DNA of 64,000 nt from Pseudodesulfovibrio cashew (GCF_009762795.1 NZ_CP046400.1:2023501-2087500); one strand, 5' to 3'. Shown: positions 19,752 to 28,227, numbered from the stretch's first letter. Notes: generated by a model from the sequence alone, not told the origin. Numbers and translations are program-made.

Positions 19752-19827
19752 GTTAGACAGGTACACTTAAGGAATATTGCCAGGTTCATCAGACGCTCTA
19801 TGCAATCCCGCCTGTCGCGAGGTCGTC

Positions 19828-22569
19828 TCAGTGCTCATGCGGCATACCGGCGAGCACCTTCTCGGGAAGGGCGGGCAGGCTGGTGACGCGGGCGCCGCAG
19901 GCGTTGCGGATTGCGTTGGTAATGGCCACATGCGGACTGGCGATGGGGCCTTCGCCCACGCCGGCGGCACCGAAGGGCCCCCACTGACGCGGCGTCTGGA
20001 TGTACGTGATCTCCAGATCGTCGGGGATGGCCGAGATGTACGGGAATCCCGCTCCGATCATGGTGGAGTGCTTCTTGATGTCCTCGAAGTCCTCGGTCAG
20101 GGCCAGGCCTATTCCCTGGGCCATGCAGCCCCATATCTGGCCGTCCGTTGCGAGCTTGTTGTTGATCTTGCCGATGTCTGCAATGCAGGACATGCGGTCC
20201 ACGCTCACCTTGCCGGTTGCCTTCTCCACCGTGATCTCGGCCAGGTGGACCACATACATATATACAAGGAAGGGATTACCCAGTCCCGTATCCGGGTCGC
20301 AGGGCACGCCGGGGATGCTGTAGGAACCGTCGTAGCGCAGGGGTTTGTCTGCAGCGACCATCTCGGCGCAGGTCATATAGGTGCCGTCATCCTTGCGGGC
20401 CGCGCCCATCAGGGCTTCGCAGGCGACGCGGATGGCTCCGCCCACGACAACCTGGGAGCGGGATGCCCCGGCCGGACCTGCGGGTGGCTGCTTGGCCGAA
20501 TCAGGCCAGCTGAACCGAATCTTCTCGGGGGGGACGCCCATGGCCAGCAGGGTCTCGTGAGCCGTGCCGACGGCGCCGATGTCCGCGCCCTGGCCGTGGT
20601 CCTCCCAGGAGGCACCTACGGTGACGCCGTCGTCCTCGTCATATTGCACGAAGACCTCTGCCTGCTCCACGCCGTCGCCGCCGCTGCCATATACGCCCAG
20701 GGCGATGCCGACGCCCTTGGCGTGAGTCGGTGTGGAACCGGCTTCGGCGCGCTTCTTGGCTTCTTCGTACTTGGGCCTCAGCGCGTCCAGCATCTCGGGC
20801 AGCGGGTATACGTCCGGCTCCTGGCCGGTGGGGGTGGTGGAGCCGGGGCGGTAACAGTTGGCGTACCGGAACTCCAGGGGGTCCATGTCCAGTGCCAGGG
20901 CGAGCTCATCCACCAGGGATTCCCCTGCAAAGTGGGCCTGCGGTCCGCCGAAGCCGCGGAAAGCCGCGCCCCAGGCGTGGTTCGTGGCCACGGTGCGGCC
21001 CATGCCACGGATGCTGGGGATGTCGTATCCCGCGCCGATGAACTGAATGCCGCGCCCGGTGAGGACGTCGGCCATTTCGCAGTAGGGGCCGTGGTCCACC
21101 ACGTAGTCGTGTTCCAGGGCAACGATGCGCCCGGTCTTCTTGTCTGCGGCCATGCGGGCGTTGACGTGGAAGGGAGAGCGCTTACCCGTGTAGGTCATCT
21201 GCTGGTAATAGTCATAGCAGAGGGAGACAGGGCGGCCGGTGGCCAGCACGGCGACACCGAGCAGAGCCTCCATGGTCGGGCTCAGCTTGTAGCCGAAGGT
21301 CCCGCCCATGGGGTTGGCGGCCAGCGCGATCTGCTCGGGTTTCAGACCAAGTCCCTCGGCGATCATCATGGCGTGCAGGTGCACGGCGATGGACTTGGAA
21401 TGAATGTGGAGCAGATCGTCATCGCCCATGTAGGCGAAGCCCACATCGGGCTCGATGGGCATGTGCGGCTGGCGGCTGGATCGGTATTCGCCGGAAACCA
21501 CGGCCACGTCATCCTGATCGAAGATGGGTGCGGGGTCGTCGCCCTTGATGAGCGGCTGTTCGAAATAGATGTTGGGCGTGCCCGGGTGAATTTCGAGGGC
21601 GTCGTCGGCCATGGCCGCTGCGGCGCTCATGTAGGCGGGCAACTGCTCCAGGTCCAGGCGGACCTTGGCAGCGGCGGCACGAGCCTCGGCTTCGGTGTCG
21701 GCGCAAACGATGGCCACGGCGTCGCCGTATTGGAAGACCTTTTCATCGCAGAGGATGGGACGCTCCCAGCCGTCGCCCTTGTGTCTGGGGCTGCATGCCA
21801 GGCCGAAGATGCGGTTCTTGCCCTTGACGTCCTTGGCAGTGAGTATGCAATGGACGCCGGGCATGTTCTCGGCCTCGGACGTGTCGATGCCGTTTATCTT
21901 CGCGTGGCTGACCTCAGCCTGGACCAGCGCAAGGCGAAGGGTTCCCGCAGGCATCTTGAGGCCGAGGTCCGCTCCGTAGTCCAGGGTGCCGGTCGCCTTG
22001 GCCACGGCCGTGGGGCGGGGGTAGGAGCTGCCCCAGATGCGGCCGTCTTCGGGCATGACGAAGTCGAGGCTCTCGGCAGGGGCTTCACCCCGGACCACCT
22101 TGGCTGCTTCCATGACCGCGTCCACCAGCGGCTTGTAGCCGGTGCAGCGGCAGGCGTTCTTGTGCTTCCGGAACCAGTCGCGCACTTCTTCGCGCGTGGG
22201 ATTGTCATTCTCGTTGAGCAGCCCTTTTGCCGAGACGATGAAGCCGGGGGAACAGAATCCGCACTGGGCGGCCCCGTGCTTGACCCAGGCCTGCTGGAGG
22301 GGGTCGAGGTTGTCGGGCTGGCCTATGCCTTCAATGGTGATGATGCAGGCTCCCTCGGGAACCCGTTTCATCTTGGTGACGCAGGAACGGACGACCTTGC
22401 CGTTGAGCATGACCGAACACGCGCCGCACTGGCCCTCTCCGCATCCGACCTTGGTGCCGGTCAATTCCAGGTGTTCCCGGAGCACGGTGGCCAGGGTAGT
22501 GGAAGGAGAACTCAGTACATACTGTTCAATTCCATTTACGATCAATTTTTTCTGTTGCAGTTTTTCCAT
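19828..22569 (-). CDS. mop: Molybdenum aldehyde oxidoreductase (Mop, xanthine oxidase family)
   Basis: The 913-residue protein is a single-chain enzyme closely resembling D. gigas Mop (907 residues). Residues 1-75 are a plant-type 2Fe-2S domain (CGEGQCGACSVMLNG), residues 80-160 the second 2Fe-2S domain (QCGFCSPGF, CRCTGYKPL), and the rest the molybdopterin-cytosine-dinucleotide domains, with GRGIQFIGAG, AFRGFGGPQ and the catalytic Glu in GVGEGP near the C-terminus. It oxidises aldehydes to acids and passes electrons to flavodoxin or ferredoxin; there is no FAD domain. The start at 22569 follows AAAGGAG; the 59-residue upstream extension is rejected. Confidence 0.95.
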   Translation of the reverse strand: MEKLQQKKLIVNGIEQYVLSSPSTTLATVLREHLELTGTKVGCGEGQCGACSVMLNGKVVRSCVTKMKRVPEGACIITIEGIGQPDNLDPLQQAWVKHGAAQCGFCSPGFIVSAKGLLNENDNPTREEVRDWFRKHKNACRCTGYKPLVDAVMEAAKVVRGEAPAESLDFVMPEDGRIWGSSYPRPTAVAKATGTLDYGADLGLKMPAGTLRLALVQAEVSHAKINGIDTSEAENMPGVHCILTAKDVKGKNRIFGLACSPRHKGDGWERPILCDEKVFQYGDAVAIVCADTEAEARAAAAKVRLDLEQLPAYMSAAAAMADDALEIHPGTPNIYFEQPLIKGDDPAPIFDQDDVAVVSGEYRSSRQPHMPIEPDVGFAYMGDDDLLHIHSKSIAVHLHAMMIAEGLGLKPEQIALAANPMGGTFGYKLSPTMEALLGVAVLATGRPVSLCYDYYQQMTYTGKRSPFHVNARMAADKKTGRIVALEHDYVVDHGPYCEMADVLTGRGIQFIGAGYDIPSIRGMGRTVATNHAWGAAFRGFGGPQAHFAGESLVDELALALDMDPLEFRYANCYRPGSTTPTGQEPDVYPLPEMLDALRPKYEEAKKRAEAGSTPTHAKGVGIALGVYGSGGDGVEQAEVFVQYDEDDGVTVGASWEDHGQGADIGAVGTAHETLLAMGVPPEKIRFSWPDSAKQPPAGPAGASRSQVVVGGAIRVACEALMGAARKDDGTYMTCAEMVAADKPLRYDGSYSIPGVPCDPDTGLGNPFLVYMYVVHLAEITVEKATGKVSVDRMSCIADIGKINNKLATDGQIWGCMAQGIGLALTEDFEDIKKHSTMIGAGFPYISAIPDDLEITYIQTPRQWGPFGAAGVGEGPIASPHVAITNAIRNACGARVTSLPALPEKVLAGMPHEH

Positions 22570-22596
22570 GTGCGCAACTCCTTTTATGCTCACATG

Positions 22597-22612
22597 AGCA
22601 CAATGCGTGCCG
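22597..22612 (-). promoter_or_regulatory. Probable sigma-54 promoter of mop
   Basis: Minus-strand CGGCAC-N5-GTGCT keeps the essential GG and GC at the right 12-base distance. The match is weaker than at aor but the position (about 28 bases before the ATG) and the upstream shared motif at 22712 support it. Confidence 0.5.
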
Positions 22613-22711
22613 TTGGCGTTCTTGCAAGCTATCCATATTTTATAATTGGAGAAGTTGATATAGTGAGAATTTCTATGTAAAGCTGGAGGCCTTAACTGCT
22701 TTACGGTGTCT

Positions 22712-22730
22712 ATACATGTAAATGTACAGT
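22712..22730. promoter_or_regulatory. Candidate enhancer (UAS) upstream of mop
   Basis: The near-palindrome TACATGTAAATGTACA shares the 11-mer ACATGTAAATG with the aor upstream site at 19650-19660. It lies about 100 bases upstream of the -24 element, fitting binding of the AcoR-like activator. Confidence 0.5.
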
Positions 22731-22821
22731 TGACACTTTTCATCACGGGGTATGCATGAAGGTGTAACCGCTTAACGGCCCGGGGAGTTGGTGGTTCGGA
22801 GCGGCGAAAGAGGGTGGCTCC

Positions 22822-22884
22822 ATGGCTACACAGGGGGGATGTAGTCTGACTGGAACCTGTGGGACTTGTGGAACTGATTTATAA
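22822..22884 (+). CDS. Possible 20-residue Cys-rich peptide
   Basis: A short frame from ATG to TAA encodes a peptide with three cysteines, ending GTCGTCGTDL. AGAGGGTGG is 4-6 bases upstream of the ATG and could act as a Shine-Dalgarno. It sits between the divergent mop promoter region and the allE terminator, where no other gene lies. There is no homologue I recognise. The composition (Gly, Thr, Cys only in the last half) is unlike random GC-rich sequence, but a 20-codon frame can easily arise by chance, so this is tentative. Confidence 0.25.
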   Translation: MATQGGCSLTGTCGTCGTDL

Positions 22885-22905
22885 GGGTGAACAGCTGCCT
22901 TCAGG

Positions 22906-22958
22906 CAAAGAAAAACCGCCCCCGCCGCGCATGAGTCTTCGGGCGCGGCGGGGGCGGT
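22906..22958 (-). terminator. Intrinsic terminator of the ureide operon
   Basis: A 16-bp perfect GC stem (22915-22930 with 22943-22958) is followed on the minus strand by TTTTTCTTT, the classic Rho-independent form. It begins 15 bases after the allE stop codon and ends the seven-gene operon running from 29025. Confidence 0.92.
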
Positions 22959-22972
22959 CGTTTCAGGCTGGA

Positions 22973-23752
22973 CTAGATCGCTTCGTCGCGGTGGCAGTCC
23001 TTGGAGTAGATATACTCCATGCGTTCCAGGCCGGTGCCGTAGCAGGCCTGCTTGCAGAAGGGGGCGATCCAGATGAAATCGCCGGACTCGACGGGCAGCC
23101 AGGCCTCGTCGAGGAGGTAGAGGCCCTGGCCCTGGTAGACGTACATGCCGTGCTCCTGGACGTGGGTCTCCACGAAGGGATGGCAGCCGCCGGGCAGGAA
23201 GGCGAGGGTGTGGAAGTTCATGTCAAAGGCCTCGTCAACAGGCAGCAGGTCGCGGACGAAGACGTTCTCCATCTGGTCGTAGTAGCTCTCCTCGATTTTG
23301 CGGATGGAGCCGCAGACCACCCAGGGCTGTTTCATGGCCGGGTCGGGGTGGGGGATGAAACGCTGCTTGTAAAGGAGGATGGTGACCGGGGCGTCGCCCT
23401 TTGAGGCGAAGTCGATCCCCTTGCCGGGCGGGGAGTAGATGTAGCCGCCCGCGGTCAGGGTCTCGGTTTGGCCGTCCACGGTGACGTCCAGGGAGCCCTC
23501 GCCGTCCATGACGAAGAGGAGCGTCTCTATGTTTTCGGCCTGGCCGTAGGGCATGGTCGTCCGGCCCTCGGTGGAGACCGTGCCGACCATCTGCACGAAG
23601 TTGGCCCCGAGCTTGGGCGAGGCCAGGATGGACAGGGCGCAGCCCGTGATGCCGGGGACCACGTTGATGACGCGCCCCTCGGTGGTGATGACGGCATATT
23701 TTCCGGGCTCGTACGAGGACCGGTTTTTCAGGAATCCTTCGGGATAAGGCAT
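22973..23752 (-). CDS. allE: (S)-ureidoglycine aminohydrolase
   Basis: A 259-residue bicupin. It resembles E. coli AllE (YlbA, 261 residues) along its length: ILASPKLGANFVQ, GGYIYSPPG, FDMNFHTLAFLPGG, ETHVQEHGMYVYQGQGLYLLD and the C-terminal IYSKDCHRD. The Mn-binding residues of the C-terminal cupin (Glu, His, His/Gln in the ETHVQEHG region) are present. The enzyme releases ammonia from (S)-ureidoglycine to give (S)-ureidoglycolate, the step after allantoate amidohydrolase. It is the last gene of the operon. Confidence in the family is high because the AllE fold and motifs are distinctive. Confidence 0.92.
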   Translation of the reverse strand: MPYPEGFLKNRSSYEPGKYAVITTEGRVINVVPGITGCALSILASPKLGANFVQMVGTVSTEGRTTMPYGQAENIETLLFVMDGEGSLDVTVDGQTETLTAGGYIYSPPGKGIDFASKGDAPVTILLYKQRFIPHPDPAMKQPWVVCGSIRKIEESYYDQMENVFVRDLLPVDEAFDMNFHTLAFLPGGCHPFVETHVQEHGMYVYQGQGLYLLDEAWLPVESGDFIWIAPFCKQACYGTGLERMEYIYSKDCHRDEAI

Positions 23753-23794
23753 GCAATACCTCGTGGTATCATTCGTCGGCCTGCTTGATGGGCC

Positions 23795-23828
23795 GGCGGC
23801 AGGGGGGAGGTCGTTTCCCCCTGCCGCC
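23795..23828 (-). repeat. Intercistronic hairpin between KARI-like gene and allE
   Basis: A 12-bp stem (GGCGGCAGGGGG with CCCCCTGCCGCC) lies in the 87-base gap between the two genes. It lacks a T-run, so mRNA stabilisation or processing is more likely than termination. Confidence 0.5.
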
Positions 23829-23839
23829 AGGATAGTCTG

Positions 23840-24835
23840 CTATTTGCCGAACTTCTCGCGCCAGATTTCGCCGGTCTGCTCCATGTCGGAGTCGGCCCAG
23901 GTGCGGCGCATGCGGTTCAGGGTCGGCATGCCCAGGGAGAACTCCTGGAGCCAGTTGCGGGCGAAGATGCCGCGCTCGGTTTCCTCGAAGATCTCCTGCA
24001 TGGCCTCCTCGTTGATGACGCGGGGGCCGCTGTGGCGCACCGCGAACTCGCAGGTTCGGCTCGCCCGGGAGGTAAGATACGCCTCGATGCCCACGGCGTC
24101 GATATCGTCGATGATGGAGCGGATGGAGCGGATCGCCTTGGCGTAGGCAAAGGAGCGGGGGTACCCGTTCTTGACCATGATGTTGTACATGGTGCGCATC
24201 AGGTGGATGGTTCCGCCGTACAGCACCTGCTCCTCGTAGTTGTCGCCCTCGGTTTCGTGCTGAAAGGTCATGTCCACCACGCCGACACGGGTGGAGCCCA
24301 CGGCCTTGGAGATGGCCAGGGCGGTCTCACGGGCGTTGCCGCTGACGTCCTGGTCCACGCTGACACAGCCCCAGATGCCGGAGCCGTCCTTGAACTTCTG
24401 GCGGGTGACCGGGCCGGGGCCGTTGGGCACGAACAGGACCACGTCGATGTCCTTGGGCGGCTTGATGGTGCCGTAGAGCACGGCGAAGCCATGGGCGAAA
24501 CTCAGGGTCTGGCCGGGCTTGAGGTGGCCGTGGATGGACTCGTAGTAGACCGAGGGCTGGGCCGGGTCCTGGAGCAGGATGTGGACGATGTCCGCCTTTT
24601 CCACGGCTTCCTCGATGGGATAGACCGTGAAGCCGTCGGCCTCGGCCTTGTCCCAGCTGGAGTGGCGGGTGCGGTCGCCCGCGCCGACGATGATGTTCAT
24701 GCCGGACTCGCGCATGTTCATGGACTGGGCGCGGCCCTGACTGCCGTAGCCGATGACGGCGATGGTCTTGCCTTCCAGGATGCTCAGGTCCACGTCCTCG
24801 TCACGGTAGATTTTCTCGAATTCGATTTCGCTCAT
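23840..24835 (-). CDS. Ketol-acid reductoisomerase-like protein lacking isomerase residues
   Basis: The 331-residue protein has class I KARI architecture. Residues 1-185 form the NAD(P) domain (IAVIGYGSQGRAQ, FAHGFAVLYG, VDQDVSG), then the knotted helical domain (ETEGDNYEEQVLYGG). Against remembered KARI sequences, the first metal-ligand pair (Asp and Glu of TDLFGEQ) is kept as GDNYEEQ. The second pair (the Glu residues of YFE..HELK) is replaced in YAKAIRSIRS, and the active-site Lys of APK is Asn (VPNGPG). It therefore probably does not make branched-chain amino acids and may be a plain 2-hydroxy/2-keto acid oxidoreductase. It sits between allC-like and allE genes in one operon. Start follows AAGGA. 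Confidence 0.85.
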   Translation of the reverse strand: MSEIEFEKIYRDEDVDLSILEGKTIAVIGYGSQGRAQSMNMRESGMNIIVGAGDRTRHSSWDKAEADGFTVYPIEEAVEKADIVHILLQDPAQPSVYYESIHGHLKPGQTLSFAHGFAVLYGTIKPPKDIDVVLFVPNGPGPVTRQKFKDGSGIWGCVSVDQDVSGNARETALAISKAVGSTRVGVVDMTFQHETEGDNYEEQVLYGGTIHLMRTMYNIMVKNGYPRSFAYAKAIRSIRSIIDDIDAVGIEAYLTSRASRTCEFAVRHSGPRVINEEAMQEIFEETERGIFARNWLQEFSLGMPTLNRMRRTWADSDMEQTGEIWREKFGK

Positions 24836-24866
24836 GTTCTATCCTTCTTTATCTGTATTGTGTCGT

Positions 24867-26126
24867 TTACTCCGGAGCGGCGTAGGTCACGCTCTCGGGA
24901 TCGTTGGCGGTCTTGAGGATGCAGTTGAGGAGCACGTCGGCCCCTGCGGCGCAGTCGGCCCAGGAGGTCTCCTCGACCTCGGCGTGGCTGCGGCCGCCGA
25001 TGCTGGGCACGAATATCATGGCGCTGGGGGCGAACTGGTTGATGTACACGGTGTCGTGGGACGCCCCGGAGACCATGTCCAGCGCGGGCAGGTCCAGCTC
25101 CCCTGCGACCTCGTGGATCAGGGAGACCAGCTCCGGGTGGAACGGGGCGCGCTCCACGGCCCAGGTCTGGCGGATCTCCACGGTGCAGCCCGTGGCCTCG
25201 GCGTTGGCCCGGATGGCCGCCTCGATCTCCTCGCAGACGCGGTCGGTCTCGGTTTCGTCCCAGCCCCGGATGTCGATGGTGAAATGGACGTGGCCCGCGA
25301 TGACGTTGCGCGAGTTGGGGGAGGGGTGCACCTCGCCCACGGTGGCGACCACGCCGTCCGAGGCCAGACCGATGTCGAAGACCCGCCCGGCCATGCGCGA
25401 GAAGGCGTAGATGGCGTCCTGACGCTCGTCCATGGGCGTGGGCCCGGCGTGGTTGGGCACGCCCTGGATCTCCACGTCGTACCAGCGCAGGCAGACGATG
25501 CCCTTGGGCACGCCGATGGTCTTGCCCCGGCGCTCCAGCACTGGTCCCTGCTCGATGTGGTATTCGAAATTGGCGTGCAACGGCCTCGGGTCGAAGTCGT
25601 CCCCGCCCTTGTAGCCGATGCGCTCCAGCTCCGCCCCGAAGGTCAGGCCGTCGCGGTCGGTCAGGCCGTACATGGCCTCGCGGTCCAGCTTGCCCGCGAA
25701 CACGCCCGAGCCCGTGGTGCCGGGAGTGAAGCGGCTGCCTTCCTCGTTGGTCCAGTTGACCACGATGAGGTCCCGCTCCAGGGTCACGCCCGCATCATTC
25801 AGGGCGCAGACCGCCTCCAGCCCGCCGATGATGCCGAGGATGCCGTCGAAACGCCCCCCCTGCGGCTGCGAGTCGCAATGGGACCCGGTCATGACCGGCG
25901 CCAGGGCACGGTTTCTGCCCGGCCGAATGAAAAACATGTTGCCCATGCGGTCGATCCGGGTCTCGCACCCCGCTTCCTCGAACCACTCCCTGAGCCGGTC
26001 CCGCGCGTCGCGGTCCTCGTCGCTCAATGCCAAACGGGTCACCCCGCCGTTGGCCGTGGCCCCGAAAGCCGCGATCTCCGTCAGAAACCGCTCCAGCCGC
26101 TCGGGGTTGGTGTGTATCGCGTTCAT
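24867..26126 (-). CDS. allC: Allantoate amidohydrolase / N-carbamoyl amino acid hydrolase family
   Basis: A 419-residue M20-type amidohydrolase. Two-metal site residues are visible in GSHCDSQPQGGRFDG (His, Asp), TNEEGSRF (Glu), HIEQGP (His) and GRSHAEVEE (His). The family also contains L-carbamoylases and beta-ureidopropionase, which cannot be separated by eye. Allantoate amidohydrolase is preferred because allE lies in the same operon: AllC turns allantoate into (S)-ureidoglycine, ammonia and CO2. The upstream ABC importer would bring in a small charged ureide. It ends 31 bases before the KARI-like gene start. Confidence 0.82.
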   Translation of the reverse strand: MNAIHTNPERLERFLTEIAAFGATANGGVTRLALSDEDRDARDRLREWFEEAGCETRIDRMGNMFFIRPGRNRALAPVMTGSHCDSQPQGGRFDGILGIIGGLEAVCALNDAGVTLERDLIVVNWTNEEGSRFTPGTTGSGVFAGKLDREAMYGLTDRDGLTFGAELERIGYKGGDDFDPRPLHANFEYHIEQGPVLERRGKTIGVPKGIVCLRWYDVEIQGVPNHAGPTPMDERQDAIYAFSRMAGRVFDIGLASDGVVATVGEVHPSPNSRNVIAGHVHFTIDIRGWDETETDRVCEEIEAAIRANAEATGCTVEIRQTWAVERAPFHPELVSLIHEVAGELDLPALDMVSGASHDTVYINQFAPSAMIFVPSIGGRSHAEVEETSWADCAAGADVLLNCILKTANDPESVTYAAPE

Positions 26127-26146
26127 GGTCTTCCTGCTGTTGTAGG

Positions 26147-26875
26147 TTAGTCGATGGCCCTGATGAACGAGGCCAGTTCCGGGGTCGACGGGTCGGCAAA
26201 GAGTTGCTTGGGGTCGCCCTGCTCGTGGACCTTGCCCTGGTGCATGAAGATGAGCTTGTTGCCGACCTCGCGGGCAAAGCGCATCTCGTGCGTGACCATG
26301 ATGAGGGTCATGCCCTCCTCGGCCAGTTTGCGCACGACCTCCAGGACCTCGCCCACGAGCTCCGGGTCCAGCGCCGAGGTGATCTCGTCGCAGAGAAGGA
26401 CCTTGGGCTGCATGGCCAGGGACCGGGCAATGGCGACGCGCTGCTGCTGGCCGCCCGAAAGCTGGTCGGGGTAGGCGTCGAACTTGTCTCCGAGGCCGAC
26501 CCGGGAGAGCATCTCCTCTGCCAGGGCCCGGACCTCTTGTTTCCCCATCTTCTTGACCTGTTGGGGGGCGAGCATGACGTTCTCCCCTGCGGTCAGGTGC
26601 GGGAACAGGTTGAACTGCTGGAACACCATGCCCACCTTGAGGCGCAGGTCCCTGAGGTCCTTTTCCATGCCCGTCCTGCGGTCGCCGTCGATGATCAGTA
26701 TGCCGTCATCGAAGGATTCCAGGCCGTTGATGATCCTGAGCAGGGTGCTCTTGCCGGATCCGCTGCGGCCTATAATGGCCACGACTTCGCCTTCCTTGAC
26801 CTTGAGGTCGACTCCCTTGAGCACCTCGTTGTCGCCAAAACTCTTGTGAATGCCCTCAGCGGCTACAAGCGGCAT
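26147..26875 (-). CDS. Polar amino acid-type ABC transporter ATP-binding protein
   Basis: A 242-residue ATPase of the GlnQ/HisP type. Walker A is GRSGSGKST, the Q-loop MVFQQFNLFP, the signature LSGGQQQRVAIARSLA, Walker B KVLLCDEITSALD, and the switch His in VTHEM. It drives import through the two adjacent permeases. It overlaps the upstream permease gene by 20 bases (translational coupling). The transported substrate is probably a ureide or amino acid, judged by the downstream enzymes. Confidence 0.95.
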   Translation of the reverse strand: MPLVAAEGIHKSFGDNEVLKGVDLKVKEGEVVAIIGRSGSGKSTLLRIINGLESFDDGILIIDGDRRTGMEKDLRDLRLKVGMVFQQFNLFPHLTAGENVMLAPQQVKKMGKQEVRALAEEMLSRVGLGDKFDAYPDQLSGGQQQRVAIARSLAMQPKVLLCDEITSALDPELVGEVLEVVRKLAEEGMTLIMVTHEMRFAREVGNKLIFMHQGKVHEQGDPKQLFADPSTPELASFIRAID

Positions 26876-27512
26876 GGAGCCTCCTTTCTATCTGTCTGGC
26901 CAGGGCCGACAGGGGAAAACAGATGATGAAGTACCCAACAGCGACCAGGCCGTACACGAGCAGCGGTCTGAACGTCGCGTTTGAGATCATGGAACCCGTC
27001 TTGGTTATTTCCATGAAACCGATGATCGAAGTGACTGCGGTCCCCTTGACGACCTGGACGGAGAATCCCACGGTCGGGGGGATGGCGATGCGGACGGCCT
27101 GCGGCAGGATGACGAAGCGCATCTGCTGCCATCGGCTCAGGGCGAGGCTCTCTCCGGCTTCCCATTGGCCGTGGGCGATGGATTCGACGCACCCTCGCCA
27201 GATTTCGGCCAGGTAGGCGCTGGTGAATAGCGTCAGCCCCAGGGCTGCGGTCAGCAGCGGCGAGATGTCTACGCCCAACAGCCCGATGCCGAAAAAGATC
27301 AGGAAGAGCTGCATCAGCAGCGGGGTGTCCTGGAAGAATTCGATGTAGGCCTTGGCCAGCCTGGCGAACAGGGGGCGGGGCGATATGCGGGCGATGAGCA
27401 CCATCAGGCCGACGATGCCGCCGGAAATGAAGGCGATCAGGGAGAGCGCCACGGTCCACGCGCCGCCGACAAGCAGGTGCCGGATGATGTCCCAAAGGGA
27501 AAATTCGATCAT
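26856..27512 (-). CDS. Amino acid-type ABC transporter permease (second)
   Basis: A 218-residue HisMQ-type permease with five hydrophobic helices and the EAA loop GESLALSRWQQMRFVILPQAVRIAIPP. The N-terminus has the typical GGAWTVALSLIAF and FFQDTPLLMQL segments. It starts inside the stop of the first permease (ATGA overlap at 27509-27512), so the two are made as a pair and form a heterodimer in the inner membrane. Confidence 0.93.
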   Translation of the reverse strand: MIEFSLWDIIRHLLVGGAWTVALSLIAFISGGIVGLMVLIARISPRPLFARLAKAYIEFFQDTPLLMQLFLIFFGIGLLGVDISPLLTAALGLTLFTSAYLAEIWRGCVESIAHGQWEAGESLALSRWQQMRFVILPQAVRIAIPPTVGFSVQVVKGTAVTSIIGFMEITKTGSMISNATFRPLLVYGLVAVGYFIICFPLSALARQIERRLHAACSR

Positions 27513-28177
27513 GCCGTCCTCCCGTCGATGTAGCGCCGTCCTATTTCATGCAGGAACTTGCGGACCGCCAAGGCCAGCAAGAGATACATGAGCGTGCTGA
27601 ATGCGTAGATCTCGAATGCCCGGAAGGTCCGGGACTGGATGAGATTGGCCGCATAAGTCAGCTCCTGCGCCGCGACCTGGGAGCAGACCGCCGAACCGAG
27701 CATGACGATGATGACCTGGCTGCACAGGGCCGGCCAGACGTTTTTCAGGGCGGGCCGGAGAATGACGAAACGGAAAGTCTGCCACCTGCTCAGGGCCAGA
27801 GATTCGGCCGCTTCCAGTTGTCCCCTCGGGACGGACATGACCCCTGCGCGGATGATCTCGGTGGAATACGCGCCGAGATTGAGCGCCATGGCCAGGAAAG
27901 AGGCCTCCCAACCGCTCAGCTTCACACCCATGGCGGGCAGGCCGAAGAAGATGAAATAGAGTTGGACGAGGAAGGGAGTGTTTCGGATGCACTCCACATA
28001 TACCGTATAAACGGGATACAGCACCCTCAGCTTCCAGGCCCGGGAGACCGCGCCCAGGATGCCGGCCGCGATCCCGATCGCCGACCCGAGTCCGGTCAGC
28101 AGAAGGGTCATCAGCGCTCCTTCGACGAACACTTCCCAGTTGCTGATGATCGGCTCTATGGAAAATTGATAGGACAT
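27509..28177 (-). CDS. Amino acid-type ABC transporter permease (first)
   Basis: A 222-residue HisMQ-type permease: NWEVFVEGALMTLLLT, CIRNTPFLVQLYF and the EAA loop AAESLALSRWQTFRFVILRPALKNVWPAL. The start at the ATG of MSYQF (28177) follows AAGGCG; the longer reading from 28261 runs into the binding-protein gene. A strong hairpin in the 50-base gap upstream probably lowers read-through from the binding-protein gene, giving the usual excess of binding protein. Confidence 0.92.
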   Translation of the reverse strand: MSYQFSIEPIISNWEVFVEGALMTLLLTGLGSAIGIAAGILGAVSRAWKLRVLYPVYTVYVECIRNTPFLVQLYFIFFGLPAMGVKLSGWEASFLAMALNLGAYSTEIIRAGVMSVPRGQLEAAESLALSRWQTFRFVILRPALKNVWPALCSQVIIVMLGSAVCSQVAAQELTYAANLIQSRTFRAFEIYAFSTLMYLLLALAVRKFLHEIGRRYIDGRTA

Positions 28178-28192
28178 TGTTTGCGCCTTGGC

Positions 28193-28218
28193 GGGGCGGG
28201 AGGCCAGCCTCCCGCCCC
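28193..28218 (-). repeat. Intercistronic hairpin after the binding-protein gene
   Basis: A 12-bp perfect stem (GGGGCGGGAGGC with GCCTCCCGCCCC) with a two-base loop. Its place between binding-protein and permease genes is typical of an mRNA-stabilising or attenuating hairpin. Confidence 0.6.
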
Positions 28219-28227
28219 GGATGGTTG

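Larger units (their letters stand above)
19454..19827. other. Intergenic region between mop and aor
   Basis: The 374 bases hold, from the mop side, the GC hairpin, an AT-rich stretch with ACATGT repeats, the -24/-12 promoter and the aor leader. No credible reading frame was found. Confidence 0.7.

Noticed and set aside
19777-22680. A 967-codon plus-strand open frame opposite mop
   Set aside because: It is antisense to a well-recognised enzyme, has no matching motifs, and long antisense frames are common in GC-rich DNA with strong third-position bias.
24834-26150. A plus-strand open frame opposite the AllC-like gene
   Set aside because: The minus-strand gene has all metal motifs; the antisense frame is a shadow.
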